A DNA stretch of 35,886 nt from Sphingobacteriales bacterium (GTDB lineage Bacteria; Bacteroidota; Bacteroidia; Sphingobacteriales; Sphingobacteriaceae): NCBI GenBank assembly GCA_014763615.1, contig JACXVB010000029.1:1-35886 (forward strand), read 5' to 3'. The notes under the pieces were generated by a model that was not told where the DNA came from, did not search any database, and worked only from the letters and a program-made list of their open reading frames with translations. Every line of letters begins with the position of its first letter. Positions within the stretch are counted from its first letter, which is position 1. Shown here in pieces: positions 16,601-25,583 of this stretch. The position numbers and the translations under genes are program-made.

Positions 16601-17379
16601 ACATAAGTGATTTTCTCGCCAATGGCTAAAGCACAGTTAGAAGGCAAAGTCCAAGGTGTGGTTGTCCATGCGATGATGGCCGTATCTTCCTCTGGTGTTT
16701 CAAACAGTATATTCATCAAAGGATGAACTTGATCTGGTTTCAACCTAAACTGAGCGGTGATGGAAGTATCTTTTAAATCTCGATAAGTGCCCGGTTGGTT
16801 TAACTCGTGAGAGCTTAAACCTGTACCAGCAGCAGGTGAATAAGGTTGTACGGTATAGCCTTTGTATAAAAATCCTTTTTGGTAAAGTTGTTTTAAAATC
16901 CACCATAGAGACTCAATATATTCGTTTTTGTAGGTGATGTATGGGTCATTTAAATCTACCCAATAACCCATTTTTTCGGTCAAATCATTCCAAACATCGG
17001 TGTATTTCATCACCTCTTTGCGGCAAGCATCGTTGTATTCTTCAACAGAAATCTTTTTACCGATATCTTCTTTAGTGATGCCTAATGATTTTTCTACGGC
17101 TAATTCGATAGGCAAGCCATGCGTATCCCAACCACCTTTTCTTTTTACCTGATAGCCTTTTAGTGTTTTGTATCTACAAAAAATATCTTTGATAGAACGA
17201 GCCATCACATGGTGAATGCCGGGCATACCATTAGCAGAAGGTGGACCTTCATAAAAAGTGTAAGGTTTGCTAGCTGGGCGATTTTGGATGCTTTTTTCAA
17301 AAATCTTATGCTTTTTCCAATCCGCTAAAACTTCTTTGCCTATTTGTGATAAATTAAGTTGCTTATATTCTTTGTACAT
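13696..17379 (-). CDS. ileS: Isoleucyl-tRNA synthetase with an internal insertion
   Basis: A 1227-aa class I aminoacyl-tRNA synthetase that charges tRNA-Ile. The HIGH-type motif lies in ANGMPGIHHVMAR (about 50-62) and the KMSKS loop reads NKMSKRLGN. The editing domain shows the TTPWTLPSN motif (about 239-247). The GIHHVMAR form matches the large eukaryote-like IleS type usual in Bacteroidota, a group known for low mupirocin sensitivity. Most relatives I recall are about 1130-1150 aa; the extra length appears to sit at about residues 545-645, between ICLGS and LELHRPFID, where a stretch with no recognisable motif is inserted. It is the first gene of the ileS-dksA-lspA operon. Confidence 0.96.
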   Translation of the reverse strand: MYKEYKQLNLSQIGKEVLADWKKHKIFEKSIQNRPASKPYTFYEGPPSANGMPGIHHVMARSIKDIFCRYKTLKGYQVKRKGGWDTHGLPIELAVEKSLGITKEDIGKKISVEEYNDACRKEVMKYTDVWNDLTEKMGYWVDLNDPYITYKNEYIESLWWILKQLYQKGFLYKGYTVQPYSPAAGTGLSSHELNQPGTYRDLKDTSITAQFRLKPDQVHPLMNILFETPEEDTAIIAWTTTPWTLPSNCALAIGEKITYVKIKTFNPYTYLPVSVVLAKDLVAKYFKAEGENASFQVYKGGDKIIPWEKVAEFSGKEMVGLRYFQLMPYVTNEDLEKNAFRVIPADFVTTEDGTGIVHTASIFGADDFRACKENHVPSVLVKDEKGNEFPLVDKQGKFVKEVTDFAGRYVKEEYYSDEERADKDFKGTDVLIAIKLKEDNKAFDVKKYEHSYPHCWRTDKPILYYPLDSWFIKTTAVKEKLVSLNKTINWKPESTGTGRFGNWLENLVDWNLSRSRYWGTPLPIWGTGMYNPIFSEPWICLGSFKQIQDLQNFDNGKNVPDHINKYSSHYALVSKLVNDLKTDVSLESYFRVSLISGNQKFKHYQQLAKQGNFNLQHYFEIIDSSLILLEKFEEFISKYSEPVPDNLELHRPFIDHVFIFQKTYPEKDTDLLTRTIYTREPDLIDVWFDSGAMPYAQWHYPFENKEAFESAYPADFIAEGVDQTRGWFFTLHAIATMLSEASDDVKAVNLKNGNAGIAFKNVISNGLVLDKNGNKMSKRLGNAVDPFSTIETYGADATRWYMISNASPWDNLKFNIEGLDEVRRKFFGTLYNTYAFFVLYANIDKFSYAEADLALNQRPEIDQWIISLLNTLSQEVDEFYNDFEPTKAARSIQNFVDEHLSNWYVRLSRRRFWKGDYTEDKISAYQTLYTCLITISKLMSPIAPFFSDRLFKDLNSVTQKENCESVHLADFPAYHPDLVNKDLEERMALAQDISSMVLSLRKKVSINVRQPLSKILLPVLDKDFEAKVDKVKELILSETNIKAIEYITDTAGIIKKKIKPNFKTLGKKLGKDMKEVAAEISNFNDEQIAAFEKIGSTEISTANATYTILPEDVEIIAEDVPGWQVTNLGRLTVALDITISQELKEEGIAREVINRIQNLRKDLGFEVTDKIKVELQKDEILSAAVENNLSYICAEILATSFIMSDKLSVETSIDIEDKALKISIKKD

Positions 17380-17602
17380 CAGCGCTTTTTCTCCGAAAAT
17401 TAAGGTTGCAAATTTAGGGTTTTGTTTGGGAATTTTGATAGGAAAGAGGCTTTTTGTGTGATTTTTTCATCAATATCTTGCTGATATTGAATTCTATGGG
17501 GAGTTGCGTGGAAATTGAGCATAATCAAGCCTCAGTTCCAAATTAAAAAGGATATTTTTTTTGGACTGACTTTTGTCCTTAACTCAATATAAATCACAGT
17601 TT

Positions 17603-17794
17603 ATGTTAAGAAAATCAATTCCTACCTTCAGATTCGGAATTTTAGTAACTGCCTTGGGCATCGCACTCTATTTCAATAATGAAACGTACGGAAAATACTT
17701 GTTAGGCTTTGGCTTAGTTTCCATTTCTATAGCGATGGTTTTTTATGTCTTTTTTATGCTTAAAAGATATGGAGAGCACAAAAATACGCATTGA
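17603..17794 (+). CDS. Small two-helix membrane protein, unknown function
   Basis: A 63-aa reading frame with two hydrophobic segments (about 9-27 and 33-53) joined by a short polar turn (NNETYGK), ending in a basic, hydrophilic tail. It is not a family I recognise. It is divergent from ileS with 223 bp between starts and convergent with the RND transporter gene. ATG at 17603 is preferred; an in-frame TTG at 17573 would add ten polar residues. The membrane pattern and clean frame suggest a real gene, but homologue support is needed. Confidence 0.6.
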   Translation: MLRKSIPTFRFGILVTALGIALYFNNETYGKYLLGFGLVSISIAMVFYVFFMLKRYGEHKNTH

Positions 17795-17830
17795 TAGTAT
17801 TTAAATGAGAATAGCTTTTATCATTTTTAT

Positions 17831-20167
17831 TCATGATTTTAGCTTTTCCGAATCAGATTTATTAGGCGATTTGTGATTGTTTTGATCTTTTACACTCATC
17901 AATAATGCTGGCAAGAAGGTGAGATTAAACAACATCGCCATTACCAAAGTAACCGATAGCAGCGTTCCTAAAGCCACCGTTCCACCAAAAGTGGAGAAGG
18001 CAAAAATCCCAAAGCCAAAAAACAGAATAATAGCGGTATAAACCATACTTACGCCCGTTTCTTTAATGGTTTCTGAAATTACTTTTTGAGGATTATCAGA
18101 CTTATCTTTCTCTTGCTTAAATCGAGTGAGAAAATAAATGGTTTGGTCTGAGGCAATACCTAAAGCAATGCTAAAAATTAAAATAGTGGAGGGTTTTAGT
18201 GGAATCCCTAGAAAACCCATTAATCCGGCTGTGAGCAATAAGGGAATGAGGTTTGGAAGTAAAGAAATAGCAATCATTTTTACACCTCTAAACAGTATCC
18301 ACATGATTAATCCAATCAAGAAAATAGCTAAAATTAAACTTTCTCTCAGGTTTTTTACCAAATAATTGGTTCCCTTAACGTATAAAATTACGGGTCCGGT
18401 AAGAATTACATTATACTTTTTAGGGTTAAAAACGGAATCAATTTCAGATTGAAGTTTCTTTAATAATTGGTTCATTCTGGCCGAGCCAATATCTTTCATC
18501 TGCAAAGTAATGCTACTGGTTTCTCTGTTTTTATCAATCAATCCTTGTGTAACGCTTTTATTTTTTTCGGCATTGGCGGCATACAGTAAAATGAAATTTT
18601 TCTCCATTTCATTGGGTAATCGGTAAAACTGTGGATGGTTACCATAAAAAACCTGAGTAGTATATTTTAAAGCATCGCTTAAAGAAATGGCTTTTCCAAA
18701 CTCAGGATAGGATTTTAATTTTTGCTCTAAACGATCCATTTTTTGGATGTTGGATAAGCTCATCATCCCGTTTTTTCTTCTGGTATCGATGCTAATCTCT
18801 AGAGGTAAAACGCCGTTGAAAGTGCTTTCAAAGAACTTTAAATCTTGATAAACCGCATTGCTTTTAGGTAAATCATCAACCACAAAACCATTAATTTTGA
18901 TTTTAGCAATGCCCACAAAAGCAATCATGGTTAAGCCGAAAACAATCCAATAAATCTGCTTTCTATTATGGATAACCTGATGATTAAGCTGATGTAAAAA
19001 GCGATGAATCAGTTTATTTTCCCGCTCTTTCCAAACTCTTAAAACCGGAGCTTTGAGATAGCTGCAAATGATAGGTAATAAACAAAGACAAATGAGCCAA
19101 GTAAACATCACGCCACAAGCGGCGGTTAAGCCAAACTCTTTTAAAACATCACTATTGGTAAAATATAAAACCCCAAAACCTATGGCAGTGGTAAGGTTTG
19201 CAATAAAAGTGGTGAGTGAAATTTTTTGAATGGTAATTTGCAAGGCAGTTCTTTGATCTTGATTTTTTGCCAATTCCGTATGATATTTATTGAAAATTAG
19301 GATGCAGTTAGGTATTCCGATAATCACCATTAGCGGCGGAATAACACCTGTAAGTAATGTGATTTCATAACCCAAAGTAGCCATAAAACCTACACTCCAA
19401 ATCACACCAAAAAGCACAAAAATGATAGGAAAATAAATGGAGGTAAAACTCCTGAAAAAGACACCTAAAATAATAGCTGCAATTAAAATAGAAAGCCCCA
19501 GAAAAAGACCAAATTCTTTCGCTACCAAAGTGCTTAAAACGGTTTTGATATAAGGCAAACCAGAATAATGAACAGCTACATTTTGCTGTTTTGCAAAGGC
19601 TTGGCCGCTTTCATAAACCTGATGAATGATCTTGGTTTTTTCTGCGGTTTGCAATACTTGTGCATCAAGAGTAACGGCAATAATGCTTGCTGTTTGTGTA
19701 TCGTTAAATAAAAGTCCTTGATAAAAGGAGATTTGAAGGAGCTCGGTTTTTAGACTGTCTAATTGTTGCTGATTTTGGATTTTAGATGGGAAAAATGTGC
19801 GATTGGTGAAGCGATGGTGGAGGGTATCTTTCTCTAAAACTTTGAAATTATCCAAAGATAAAACCTTTTTTACGCCTTTAAGTTTTTCTAATTGAGCACT
19901 TAACTTTACCCAAGAGTTGAAAAAGTCTTTCTGAAAAAGCTGAGGAGTTTGAACACCCAAAACCATCACCGTTTCATCTTCTCCGAATTTATTTTTGAAT
20001 TCTTGATAACGAATAGAGGTAGAATCAGTTTTTGGAAGAATCTTACCGGGATTAAAAGCCAAACGAACATGACTAGCTTGAAAGCCCCAAAATATGGTGG
20101 CTAGGATAAATAGGATAAATATGCTTTTTCTATTTTGGAGGATCAGCTTTGCCAAAAGTAACCACAT
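17831..20167 (-). CDS. RND/MMPL-family membrane transporter
   Basis: A 778-aa inner-membrane protein with the two-fold RND layout: one N-terminal membrane helix (about 14-31), a large periplasmic domain (about 35-215), a block of helices with a sterol-sensing-like region (about 218-370), a second periplasmic domain (about 425-600), and a second helix block (about 605-760) with the AISLLPNLIPLLLTAGLMGF motif. This resembles the MMPL/HAE2-HAE3 type of exporters, which move lipids or hydrophobic compounds and work without a TolC partner. No membrane-fusion protein is encoded nearby. The substrate is unknown. It is a single gene, with its start 90 bp from the divergent porZ start. Confidence 0.88.
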   Translation of the reverse strand: MWLLLAKLILQNRKSIFILFILATIFWGFQASHVRLAFNPGKILPKTDSTSIRYQEFKNKFGEDETVMVLGVQTPQLFQKDFFNSWVKLSAQLEKLKGVKKVLSLDNFKVLEKDTLHHRFTNRTFFPSKIQNQQQLDSLKTELLQISFYQGLLFNDTQTASIIAVTLDAQVLQTAEKTKIIHQVYESGQAFAKQQNVAVHYSGLPYIKTVLSTLVAKEFGLFLGLSILIAAIILGVFFRSFTSIYFPIIFVLFGVIWSVGFMATLGYEITLLTGVIPPLMVIIGIPNCILIFNKYHTELAKNQDQRTALQITIQKISLTTFIANLTTAIGFGVLYFTNSDVLKEFGLTAACGVMFTWLICLCLLPIICSYLKAPVLRVWKERENKLIHRFLHQLNHQVIHNRKQIYWIVFGLTMIAFVGIAKIKINGFVVDDLPKSNAVYQDLKFFESTFNGVLPLEISIDTRRKNGMMSLSNIQKMDRLEQKLKSYPEFGKAISLSDALKYTTQVFYGNHPQFYRLPNEMEKNFILLYAANAEKNKSVTQGLIDKNRETSSITLQMKDIGSARMNQLLKKLQSEIDSVFNPKKYNVILTGPVILYVKGTNYLVKNLRESLILAIFLIGLIMWILFRGVKMIAISLLPNLIPLLLTAGLMGFLGIPLKPSTILIFSIALGIASDQTIYFLTRFKQEKDKSDNPQKVISETIKETGVSMVYTAIILFFGFGIFAFSTFGGTVALGTLLSVTLVMAMLFNLTFLPALLMSVKDQNNHKSPNKSDSEKLKS

Positions 20168-20257
20168 AAATATTTTAGATTTTGACAGCTTTTGAATGAA
20201 CCATCTTTTGCCGTCTGATTTTTCTTTTTAGAAAATACGTAATTTAGAAGGCTTAAG

Positions 20258-22516
20258 ATGAAGAAAATTTCACTGTTTTTTTTGATTTTTTACAGTTGGC
20301 TATCGGTTTTTGCCCAGCAAGTGCCCATCGGGCAGTGGCGAACGCATTTACCTTACAATAAGGTGTTATCAATTGATGCCAATCATGATGAAATTTTTTG
20401 TGGAACCACTGGTGGAATTTTCACGGTCAGTAAATCAACAGGGGAAGTCAATAAACTCTCTACCATTGATGGATTAGCTTCGGTAAATGTGGCGCATTTA
20501 GCTTGGAATGAAGCTACACAGCAGCTCATGGTGGCTTATCAGAATGCTAATATCGATTTAATTAAAAACAATAAAGTTTATCATTTACCAGAAATTTTTG
20601 ATAAACAAGGTTTAGGAGATAAAAGCATTAACGCCATCACTTTTAACGGTTCTTTGGCCTATTTAAGCTGTGGATTTGGGATTGTGGTGTACGATTTAGC
20701 CAAAAGAGAAGTGAAGGATACTTATTTTATTGGCGCAGGTGGCACCAATTTAAAGGTTTATCAAATTGCAATTAATGGCTCTAGTATTTTTGCTGCAACA
20801 GCAGATGGAATTTATCAGGCGGATATCAATAATCCATTATTAGCGGATTATCGAACTTGGACCAAACACGCTGCTGCTCAAAATTATCCCGGAGGCATCA
20901 CTACGTCTATTGTAAGTTTTAACCAATTTGTTTATGGCATTTTCGGTCAAAATATTTATAAGTTTGATGGCAACCAATGGCAAATCACACCAATTTTTGG
21001 AACGGATGTAAAATTGCTAAAAGTGAGCAACCAATCTTTGGTGGCGATCGCACCTTTCAGATTGATTAGCTATGATCAGAGTGAAAACATCCTCAAAAAC
21101 ATTAAAAATTTAAATGGTTTTTTAAATGCTAATGATGTTTATATCGATGAAAATCAACAGTTTTTTATTGCAGACGGACAAAGAGGAATGGTAAAAACCT
21201 CCGATGGAAATGCTATAAATTATATCTTACCAAACGGGCCCAATACTTCTTCTATTCATGAGTTGAGATTTGTGGATGGAAAGCTGCTACTTTCGCCAGG
21301 AGCAATTACAAGCATTTACAGTCCAGAGTTTAATAATGATGGATTTTCGGTCTTTGCTAATGAGCAATGGAAGAGTTATACCAATCAAAATATCACCGCA
21401 TTTCAAGCCATCAGAGATATTGTTTCGGCCACTTTGGATGCAGCTTCTCAAACCCAGTATTTAGCTTCCTATTTTAATGGATTAATTGAGTTTGGAGCAG
21501 ATGAATCGGTAAAAATATACAATCAAAATAACAGCACTTTACAAACTACCATTGGCGATGCGGCAAGTATCCGTGTAAACGGAGTGATTTTAGATAAAGA
21601 CAATAATTTATGGGTTTCTCAGTACGGCGTAAACAAACCCTTATCCGAGAAAAAAACAGATCATACTTGGGTTTCTTATGGTTTTGCAGAGGTGATACCA
21701 GATCCAGTTACAACGGTTACCGGCTTAACTATCGATTTTAATAACATTAAATGGATGACGGTGAGGAATGTTGGCGTAGTTGTTTTTGATGGCTCTAAGA
21801 GTAAGAAATTTGGATTTACTTCAGCAGATGGAGGAATTCCGGGTTCCAATGTTAATTGTATGAAAGTAGATTTAGATGGTGCTGTTTGGCTAGGAACCAA
21901 TGAAGGAGTAGCTGTTTTTTATGATCCATCAACTATTTTTTCGGCTGTAAAAGCGGAGATTCCTAATGTGGTAGAAAATGGATTCTTAAAACCGCTTTTG
22001 GGCACAGAAAATATCAACTGTATTGCCGTGGACGGCGCCAACAGAAAATGGATTGGTACAGACCATGGTGCTTGGTTATTTTCTGCGGATGGCACCAAAC
22101 AAATCCAGTATTTTAACTCTACTAACAGTCCGCTGTTGGATGATAAAGTTTTGAGTATTGCAGTTGACTCCAATACTGGAGAAGTATTTTTCGGTACGGC
22201 TTTGGGGATGATTTCTTATAAAGGAGATGCCACTGATGCTGTGGCTAAGATGGGCAAAATTACAGTTTACCCTAATCCTGTGCGACCGGGTTTTCATGGA
22301 ACGATAGGGATAAAAGGTTTAAGTGCTAATGCGAGGGTGAAGATTACAGATATCAATGGAAATTTAGTTTATCAAACAGTTTCTAACGGAGGTGAGGCAA
22401 CTTGGGATGGTAAAAACTTTAGCGGAGTAGAGGCTTCTTCCGGCGTTTATCTGGTTTTAATTGTGAATCCGGATGGTTCTGATACCGCAGTTTCAAAAAT
22501 TTTAGTGGTGAGGTAA
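20258..22516 (+). CDS. porZ: PorZ-like type IX secretion beta-propeller protein
   Basis: A 752-aa exported protein with a signal peptide (MKKISLFFLIFYSWLSVFAQ, about 1-20). It has two consecutive beta-propeller regions built of short repeats such as SIDANHDEIFCGTTGGIF and NCMKVDLDGAVWLGTNEGV, as in two-component-regulator propeller folds, and ends in a Por-secretion-tail sorting domain (about 665-752, with KITVYPNPV and DINGNLVYQ). This architecture and length match PorZ, the cell-surface partner of the PorU sortase in the T9SS attachment complex. It would help to process cargo such as the giant adhesin encoded at 25584. It overlaps recO by one base (TAATG). Confidence 0.88.
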   Translation: MKKISLFFLIFYSWLSVFAQQVPIGQWRTHLPYNKVLSIDANHDEIFCGTTGGIFTVSKSTGEVNKLSTIDGLASVNVAHLAWNEATQQLMVAYQNANIDLIKNNKVYHLPEIFDKQGLGDKSINAITFNGSLAYLSCGFGIVVYDLAKREVKDTYFIGAGGTNLKVYQIAINGSSIFAATADGIYQADINNPLLADYRTWTKHAAAQNYPGGITTSIVSFNQFVYGIFGQNIYKFDGNQWQITPIFGTDVKLLKVSNQSLVAIAPFRLISYDQSENILKNIKNLNGFLNANDVYIDENQQFFIADGQRGMVKTSDGNAINYILPNGPNTSSIHELRFVDGKLLLSPGAITSIYSPEFNNDGFSVFANEQWKSYTNQNITAFQAIRDIVSATLDAASQTQYLASYFNGLIEFGADESVKIYNQNNSTLQTTIGDAASIRVNGVILDKDNNLWVSQYGVNKPLSEKKTDHTWVSYGFAEVIPDPVTTVTGLTIDFNNIKWMTVRNVGVVVFDGSKSKKFGFTSADGGIPGSNVNCMKVDLDGAVWLGTNEGVAVFYDPSTIFSAVKAEIPNVVENGFLKPLLGTENINCIAVDGANRKWIGTDHGAWLFSADGTKQIQYFNSTNSPLLDDKVLSIAVDSNTGEVFFGTALGMISYKGDATDAVAKMGKITVYPNPVRPGFHGTIGIKGLSANARVKITDINGNLVYQTVSNGGEATWDGKNFSGVEASSGVYLVLIVNPDGSDTAVSKILVVR

Positions 22517-23241
22517 TGCTGCATAAAACGAAAGGGATTGTTCTGAAAACCACAGATTATGCCGATAGCAGCGTAATCGCCAAAATCTTGACGCAGAAGT
22601 TTGGGCTTCAATCTTATTTGATTAATGGTGTAAAAAAACCGAAAGCAAAAATCAGGATGAACATGTTGCAGCCTTTGCATTTGTTAGATATGGTGGTTTA
22701 TCATAAACCAAACGGGAATATCCAACGAATTGCAGATGCCAGAAGTGAGCCTATTCTGAAAACTATTCCTTATGATATTCTAAAAAGTGCTTTGGTGATG
22801 TTTATGAATGAGATGATTTATAAATCGTTAAAAGAGCAGCATGAGGATGAAATGATGTTTGAGTTTATCTTTAAAAGTATAGAATGGTTAGATGAAGCTA
22901 GTGAAAACATCAATAATTTTCATCTGATTTTTTTGAGTAAACTCAGCCGTTTTTTAGGTTTTTATCCTGATATGAGTTTAGCAGAGCATGCCTCGTTTTT
23001 TGATTTAAAAAACGGAGTTTTTACTCGTCAACAGCCACTTCATTTGTATTTTATAGAAACAGAATTTATTAAAAGCTGGAGCGCTTTGTTTCTTTGCTCC
23101 ATGGAAAATTTTGATCAATTTAAACTCTATCAGAAAAGTAGAAAATACTTCATCAAAAAAATGATTGATTACTATGCTTTACATATCGAGAATTTTGGAG
23201 AAGTAAAATCTCATCTGGTTTTAGAAGAAGTTTTAGCATAA
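22516..23241 (+). CDS. recO: DNA repair protein RecO
   Basis: A 241-aa RecO homologue: an N-terminal OB-fold (MLHKTKGIVLKTTDYADSSV to about residue 80), then an all-helical domain with the LSRFLGFYPDM motif (about 146-156). RecO works with RecR to load RecA on SSB-coated gapped DNA. The zinc-finger cysteines seen in some RecO proteins are not obvious here, as is common in Bacteroidota. It is translationally coupled to porZ by a one-base overlap and is followed by a terminator. Confidence 0.92.
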   Translation: MLHKTKGIVLKTTDYADSSVIAKILTQKFGLQSYLINGVKKPKAKIRMNMLQPLHLLDMVVYHKPNGNIQRIADARSEPILKTIPYDILKSALVMFMNEMIYKSLKEQHEDEMMFEFIFKSIEWLDEASENINNFHLIFLSKLSRFLGFYPDMSLAEHASFFDLKNGVFTRQQPLHLYFIETEFIKSWSALFLCSMENFDQFKLYQKSRKYFIKKMIDYYALHIENFGEVKSHLVLEEVLA

Positions 23242-23276
23242 AAAAAGGGGTTTGATGTAAGTCAAATCCCCTTTTA
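23242..23276. terminator. Bidirectional terminator after recO
   Basis: An A run, a stem of GGGG and TTTGA pairing with TCAAA and CCCC (one bulged T) around a six-base loop, and a T run. It would end recO on the plus strand and the outer-membrane protein gene on the minus strand, whose stop lies at 23295. Confidence 0.85.
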
Positions 23277-23294
23277 ACAAAACCTTTTTTCTAA

Positions 23295-24185
23295 TTAGAA
23301 ATCTAAATATTTAAAGTTGTAAGTTAAGCCTACAGTACCATAATAAGATTTTCCTACGTTTCTTCCGGCAACCAAGGCACCGCCACCGGCACTTATACCA
23401 AAGTTTCCGTCAATTGGAGTGTATAAACTTCCACCAACTCTAGTATAATTTACTTTGGTAGTAGGGAAAAATCCGGTGAAACCGTTTCTTAAAATATCTA
23501 CACCACCGGTAGAAGTTTGATTTCCGATGTAAGCATCGACATAAAAACGTTTAGAGGCAAAACCCACTTTTAACTGACTTAAAACTGCATCAGGAACTTC
23601 TGTTGTTCTAAAGCTGTAACCTAACTGTGCGGTAGCGAAAAGTCCGGATTTGGTCATGTAATGACCAATTCCTATCGCATTAATAGTGGTGGCTTTGTTA
23701 CCAATAGCCACGATAGATTGTAAACCTTCATTTACTTTATAGTCACTCAAAGGAGTGGTAAAGCCCAATGAACCTTGGATAGAAAGATTTCCTTTTTTAG
23801 TAAATTCATATTTCGCGAAAGCTGACAAATCTTGTGCGCCCTCTCTACTATTAGAATAACCTAAATCTTTTAAAACATCAGCATTTCCTGATCCAAGAGT
23901 TTGGATAAAGGGCACATTAAAAATCAAATCTAGTTTGTTTGAAACGCCATAAGTTCCATAAATATTAAAACTGTTGGTAGAAACTTGATTGAAAATGGGT
24001 GTGGCATTTACTTCATCAGGATATAAATAAACATGTTTATAATTCTCGTGTGTCATGGAAAAAGAAATGCCTCCGCCATTTTTTCCTTGCATATATCCGC
24101 TAAGAGGAGTCTGAGCAAAAGTAACAGCGCTTAATCCTAAAATTAATCCTGTACTTATTACGGCTGATTTTGTAAATATTTTCAT
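23295..24185 (-). CDS. Outer-membrane beta-barrel protein, unknown substrate
   Basis: A 296-aa protein with a signal peptide (about 1-24, ending TFAQ) followed by alternating hydrophobic/polar strands and short turns typical of a 10-14 strand outer-membrane barrel (for example LDLIFNVPFI, GNLSIQGSLGFTTPL, YYGTVGLTYNFKYLDF). The C terminus ends in F, as is usual for barrel proteins. It resembles the general transporter/phenol-degradation-type barrel group, but I cannot assign a function. It is transcribed away from the fasciclin gene across a 243-bp shared upstream region that holds a 12-bp direct repeat. Confidence 0.75.
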   Translation of the reverse strand: MKIFTKSAVISTGLILGLSAVTFAQTPLSGYMQGKNGGGISFSMTHENYKHVYLYPDEVNATPIFNQVSTNSFNIYGTYGVSNKLDLIFNVPFIQTLGSGNADVLKDLGYSNSREGAQDLSAFAKYEFTKKGNLSIQGSLGFTTPLSDYKVNEGLQSIVAIGNKATTINAIGIGHYMTKSGLFATAQLGYSFRTTEVPDAVLSQLKVGFASKRFYVDAYIGNQTSTGGVDILRNGFTGFFPTTKVNYTRVGGSLYTPIDGNFGISAGGGALVAGRNVGKSYYGTVGLTYNFKYLDF

Positions 24186-24226
24186 TGTTTGTTTTTAAAT
24201 TTTAATTGTTAGTAATCAATTATATG

Positions 24227-24395
24227 TTGCTTATCGGATTTTTTTATTGAATTGATGTTTGTATAATTACACCTTCGGACAGAATTACGAAATATTAAGA
24301 ACTTTTGGATTTTTTATTTTTAAAAAAAATTAAAAAACATAAATCTGATGAAAACTTTTACACGTAGATTGGTCTGTAAATGATTGCTTATCGGA
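24227..24395. promoter_or_regulatory. 12-bp direct repeat in the divergent promoter region
   Basis: TTGCTTATCGGA occurs twice in the same orientation, at 24227-24238 and 24384-24395, within the 243 bp between the divergent barrel and fasciclin genes. One copy is 42 bp upstream of the barrel start and the other 33 bp upstream of the fasciclin start. Chance repetition of a 12-mer in so short a region is unlikely, so a common regulator or promoter element is plausible. No known site consensus was recognised. Confidence 0.45.
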
Positions 24396-24428
24396 AATAA
24401 ATCAATCATTCATTAAACAAAATAGAAA

Positions 24429-25430
24429 ATGAAAAATAGCAGACAGTTTAATTCAAAATTTATCATTGCTTTGGCCATGCTGGTTGTAGTTTCGGCATTC
24501 TCAAGCTGTAAAAAAGATAGCAATGCAGATCCAACCATTGCACAAGTTGCAGTACAATTAGATGGTTTCAGCCAGTTAGAAGCTGCAGCCATTAGAGGTG
24601 GTGTAGCAGTAACTTTATCCAATAAAAATCCGAATGATCCTTCTGGGGCTTACACCGTATTTGCACCCACTAATGATGCTTTTGCAAAATTGGGTTTGGT
24701 TAATCCTCAGGATTTAAACGTTTTACAAAAGCCATTTTTAACCAATGTTTTATTATACCATGTGAATAATGGTAACACGTTGCAAACTGCTCTAACAGGT
24801 GGCACAGTAATTCCGAGCTTATTAGGTCCAAGCAAAAGAATCATCAATAGAAATGGGGATTTTTATGTAAATGGTTCTAAAATTTTAGCAACTGATGTGA
24901 AAGCAGACAATGGAACAGTTCATGTAATTGATAAGGTTTTATTAGCCTCAGGAGCAGATATTGCTAACACGGCCATTTTCTTCTCCCAAGCTAAAGGTTT
25001 TATCCAACCTGAATTAAGTTTCTTGGTAGAGGCAGTTGTTTACTGTGATTTAGTAAATGCTTTAGCAGATCCTACTGCGAATTATACCGTATTTGCGCCA
25101 ACAGATCAGGCCTTCAAAAATTTAGGAAAAGCAATTGGTGTTCCTTTAAATCAACCTTCTGATATCAGAAAATTACCAAAAGATTTAGTGACCCAAGTTT
25201 TATTAACCCACGTATTTAATTTAGATGGCGGTGCTAAGTTTACTTCAGAATTAAATACTGGTCAGATTACAGCATTAAATGGTCAAAAAGTAACCTTAGG
25301 TCCATTCACTAATGGAACTTTAACCGTACAAGGAGCTGGAAACACTGCTCCTGCCAATATGGTGATTCCAGATGTTCAATGTACTAACGGAATTGTGCAT
25401 GTGGTTGATGAGGTTTTATTACCACAATAA
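24429..25430 (+). CDS. Fasciclin-domain lipoprotein (two FAS1 domains)
   Basis: A 333-aa surface or periplasmic lipoprotein. A signal peptide ends in a lipobox (SAFSSC, C27). Two FAS1 domains follow: about 35-180, with YTVFAPTNDAFAKLG, LLYHV and GTVHVIDKVLL; and about 190-333, with YTVFAPTDQAFKNLG, LLTHV and GIVHVVDEVLLPQ. FAS1 domains mediate adhesion or bind polysaccharide. The upstream region is shared with the divergent barrel gene and includes an ATTAAACAAAAT element close to the ATG. A strong terminator follows, so the gene is monocistronic. Confidence 0.92.
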   Translation: MKNSRQFNSKFIIALAMLVVVSAFSSCKKDSNADPTIAQVAVQLDGFSQLEAAAIRGGVAVTLSNKNPNDPSGAYTVFAPTNDAFAKLGLVNPQDLNVLQKPFLTNVLLYHVNNGNTLQTALTGGTVIPSLLGPSKRIINRNGDFYVNGSKILATDVKADNGTVHVIDKVLLASGADIANTAIFFSQAKGFIQPELSFLVEAVVYCDLVNALADPTANYTVFAPTDQAFKNLGKAIGVPLNQPSDIRKLPKDLVTQVLLTHVFNLDGGAKFTSELNTGQITALNGQKVTLGPFTNGTLTVQGAGNTAPANMVIPDVQCTNGIVHVVDEVLLPQ

Positions 25431-25448
25431 TATTTAAGTTTAATTTTT

Positions 25449-25490
25449 AAAAGAGCCCTAGTCATCTCGATTAGGGCTCTTTTGTTTTTT
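25449..25490 (+). terminator. Rho-independent terminator after the fasciclin gene
   Basis: A perfect 12-bp stem (AAAAGAGCCCTA pairing with TAGGGCTCTTTT) around an 11-base loop is followed by G and a run of six T. It is among the clearest terminators in the window. Confidence 0.93.
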
Positions 25491-25583
25491 ATTTTGAAAC
25501 CATGCCGGCTAAGATGCGTAAAAGTTACCTACAGCGATTTTTAACGCCTTGCTAAGAATTTTATGAGTTCAAAATTATTTTAA

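Noticed and set aside
17380-17602. Possible riboswitch or T-box leader before ileS
   Set aside because: No T-box-like conserved box or terminator/antiterminator pair is seen in the 223-bp divergent gap.
20201-20250. Bacteroidota -33/-7 promoter (TTTG and TAnnTTTG) upstream of porZ
   Set aside because: A TTTG and a TAATTTAG can be found, but the spacing of 29 bp is too long for the consensus.
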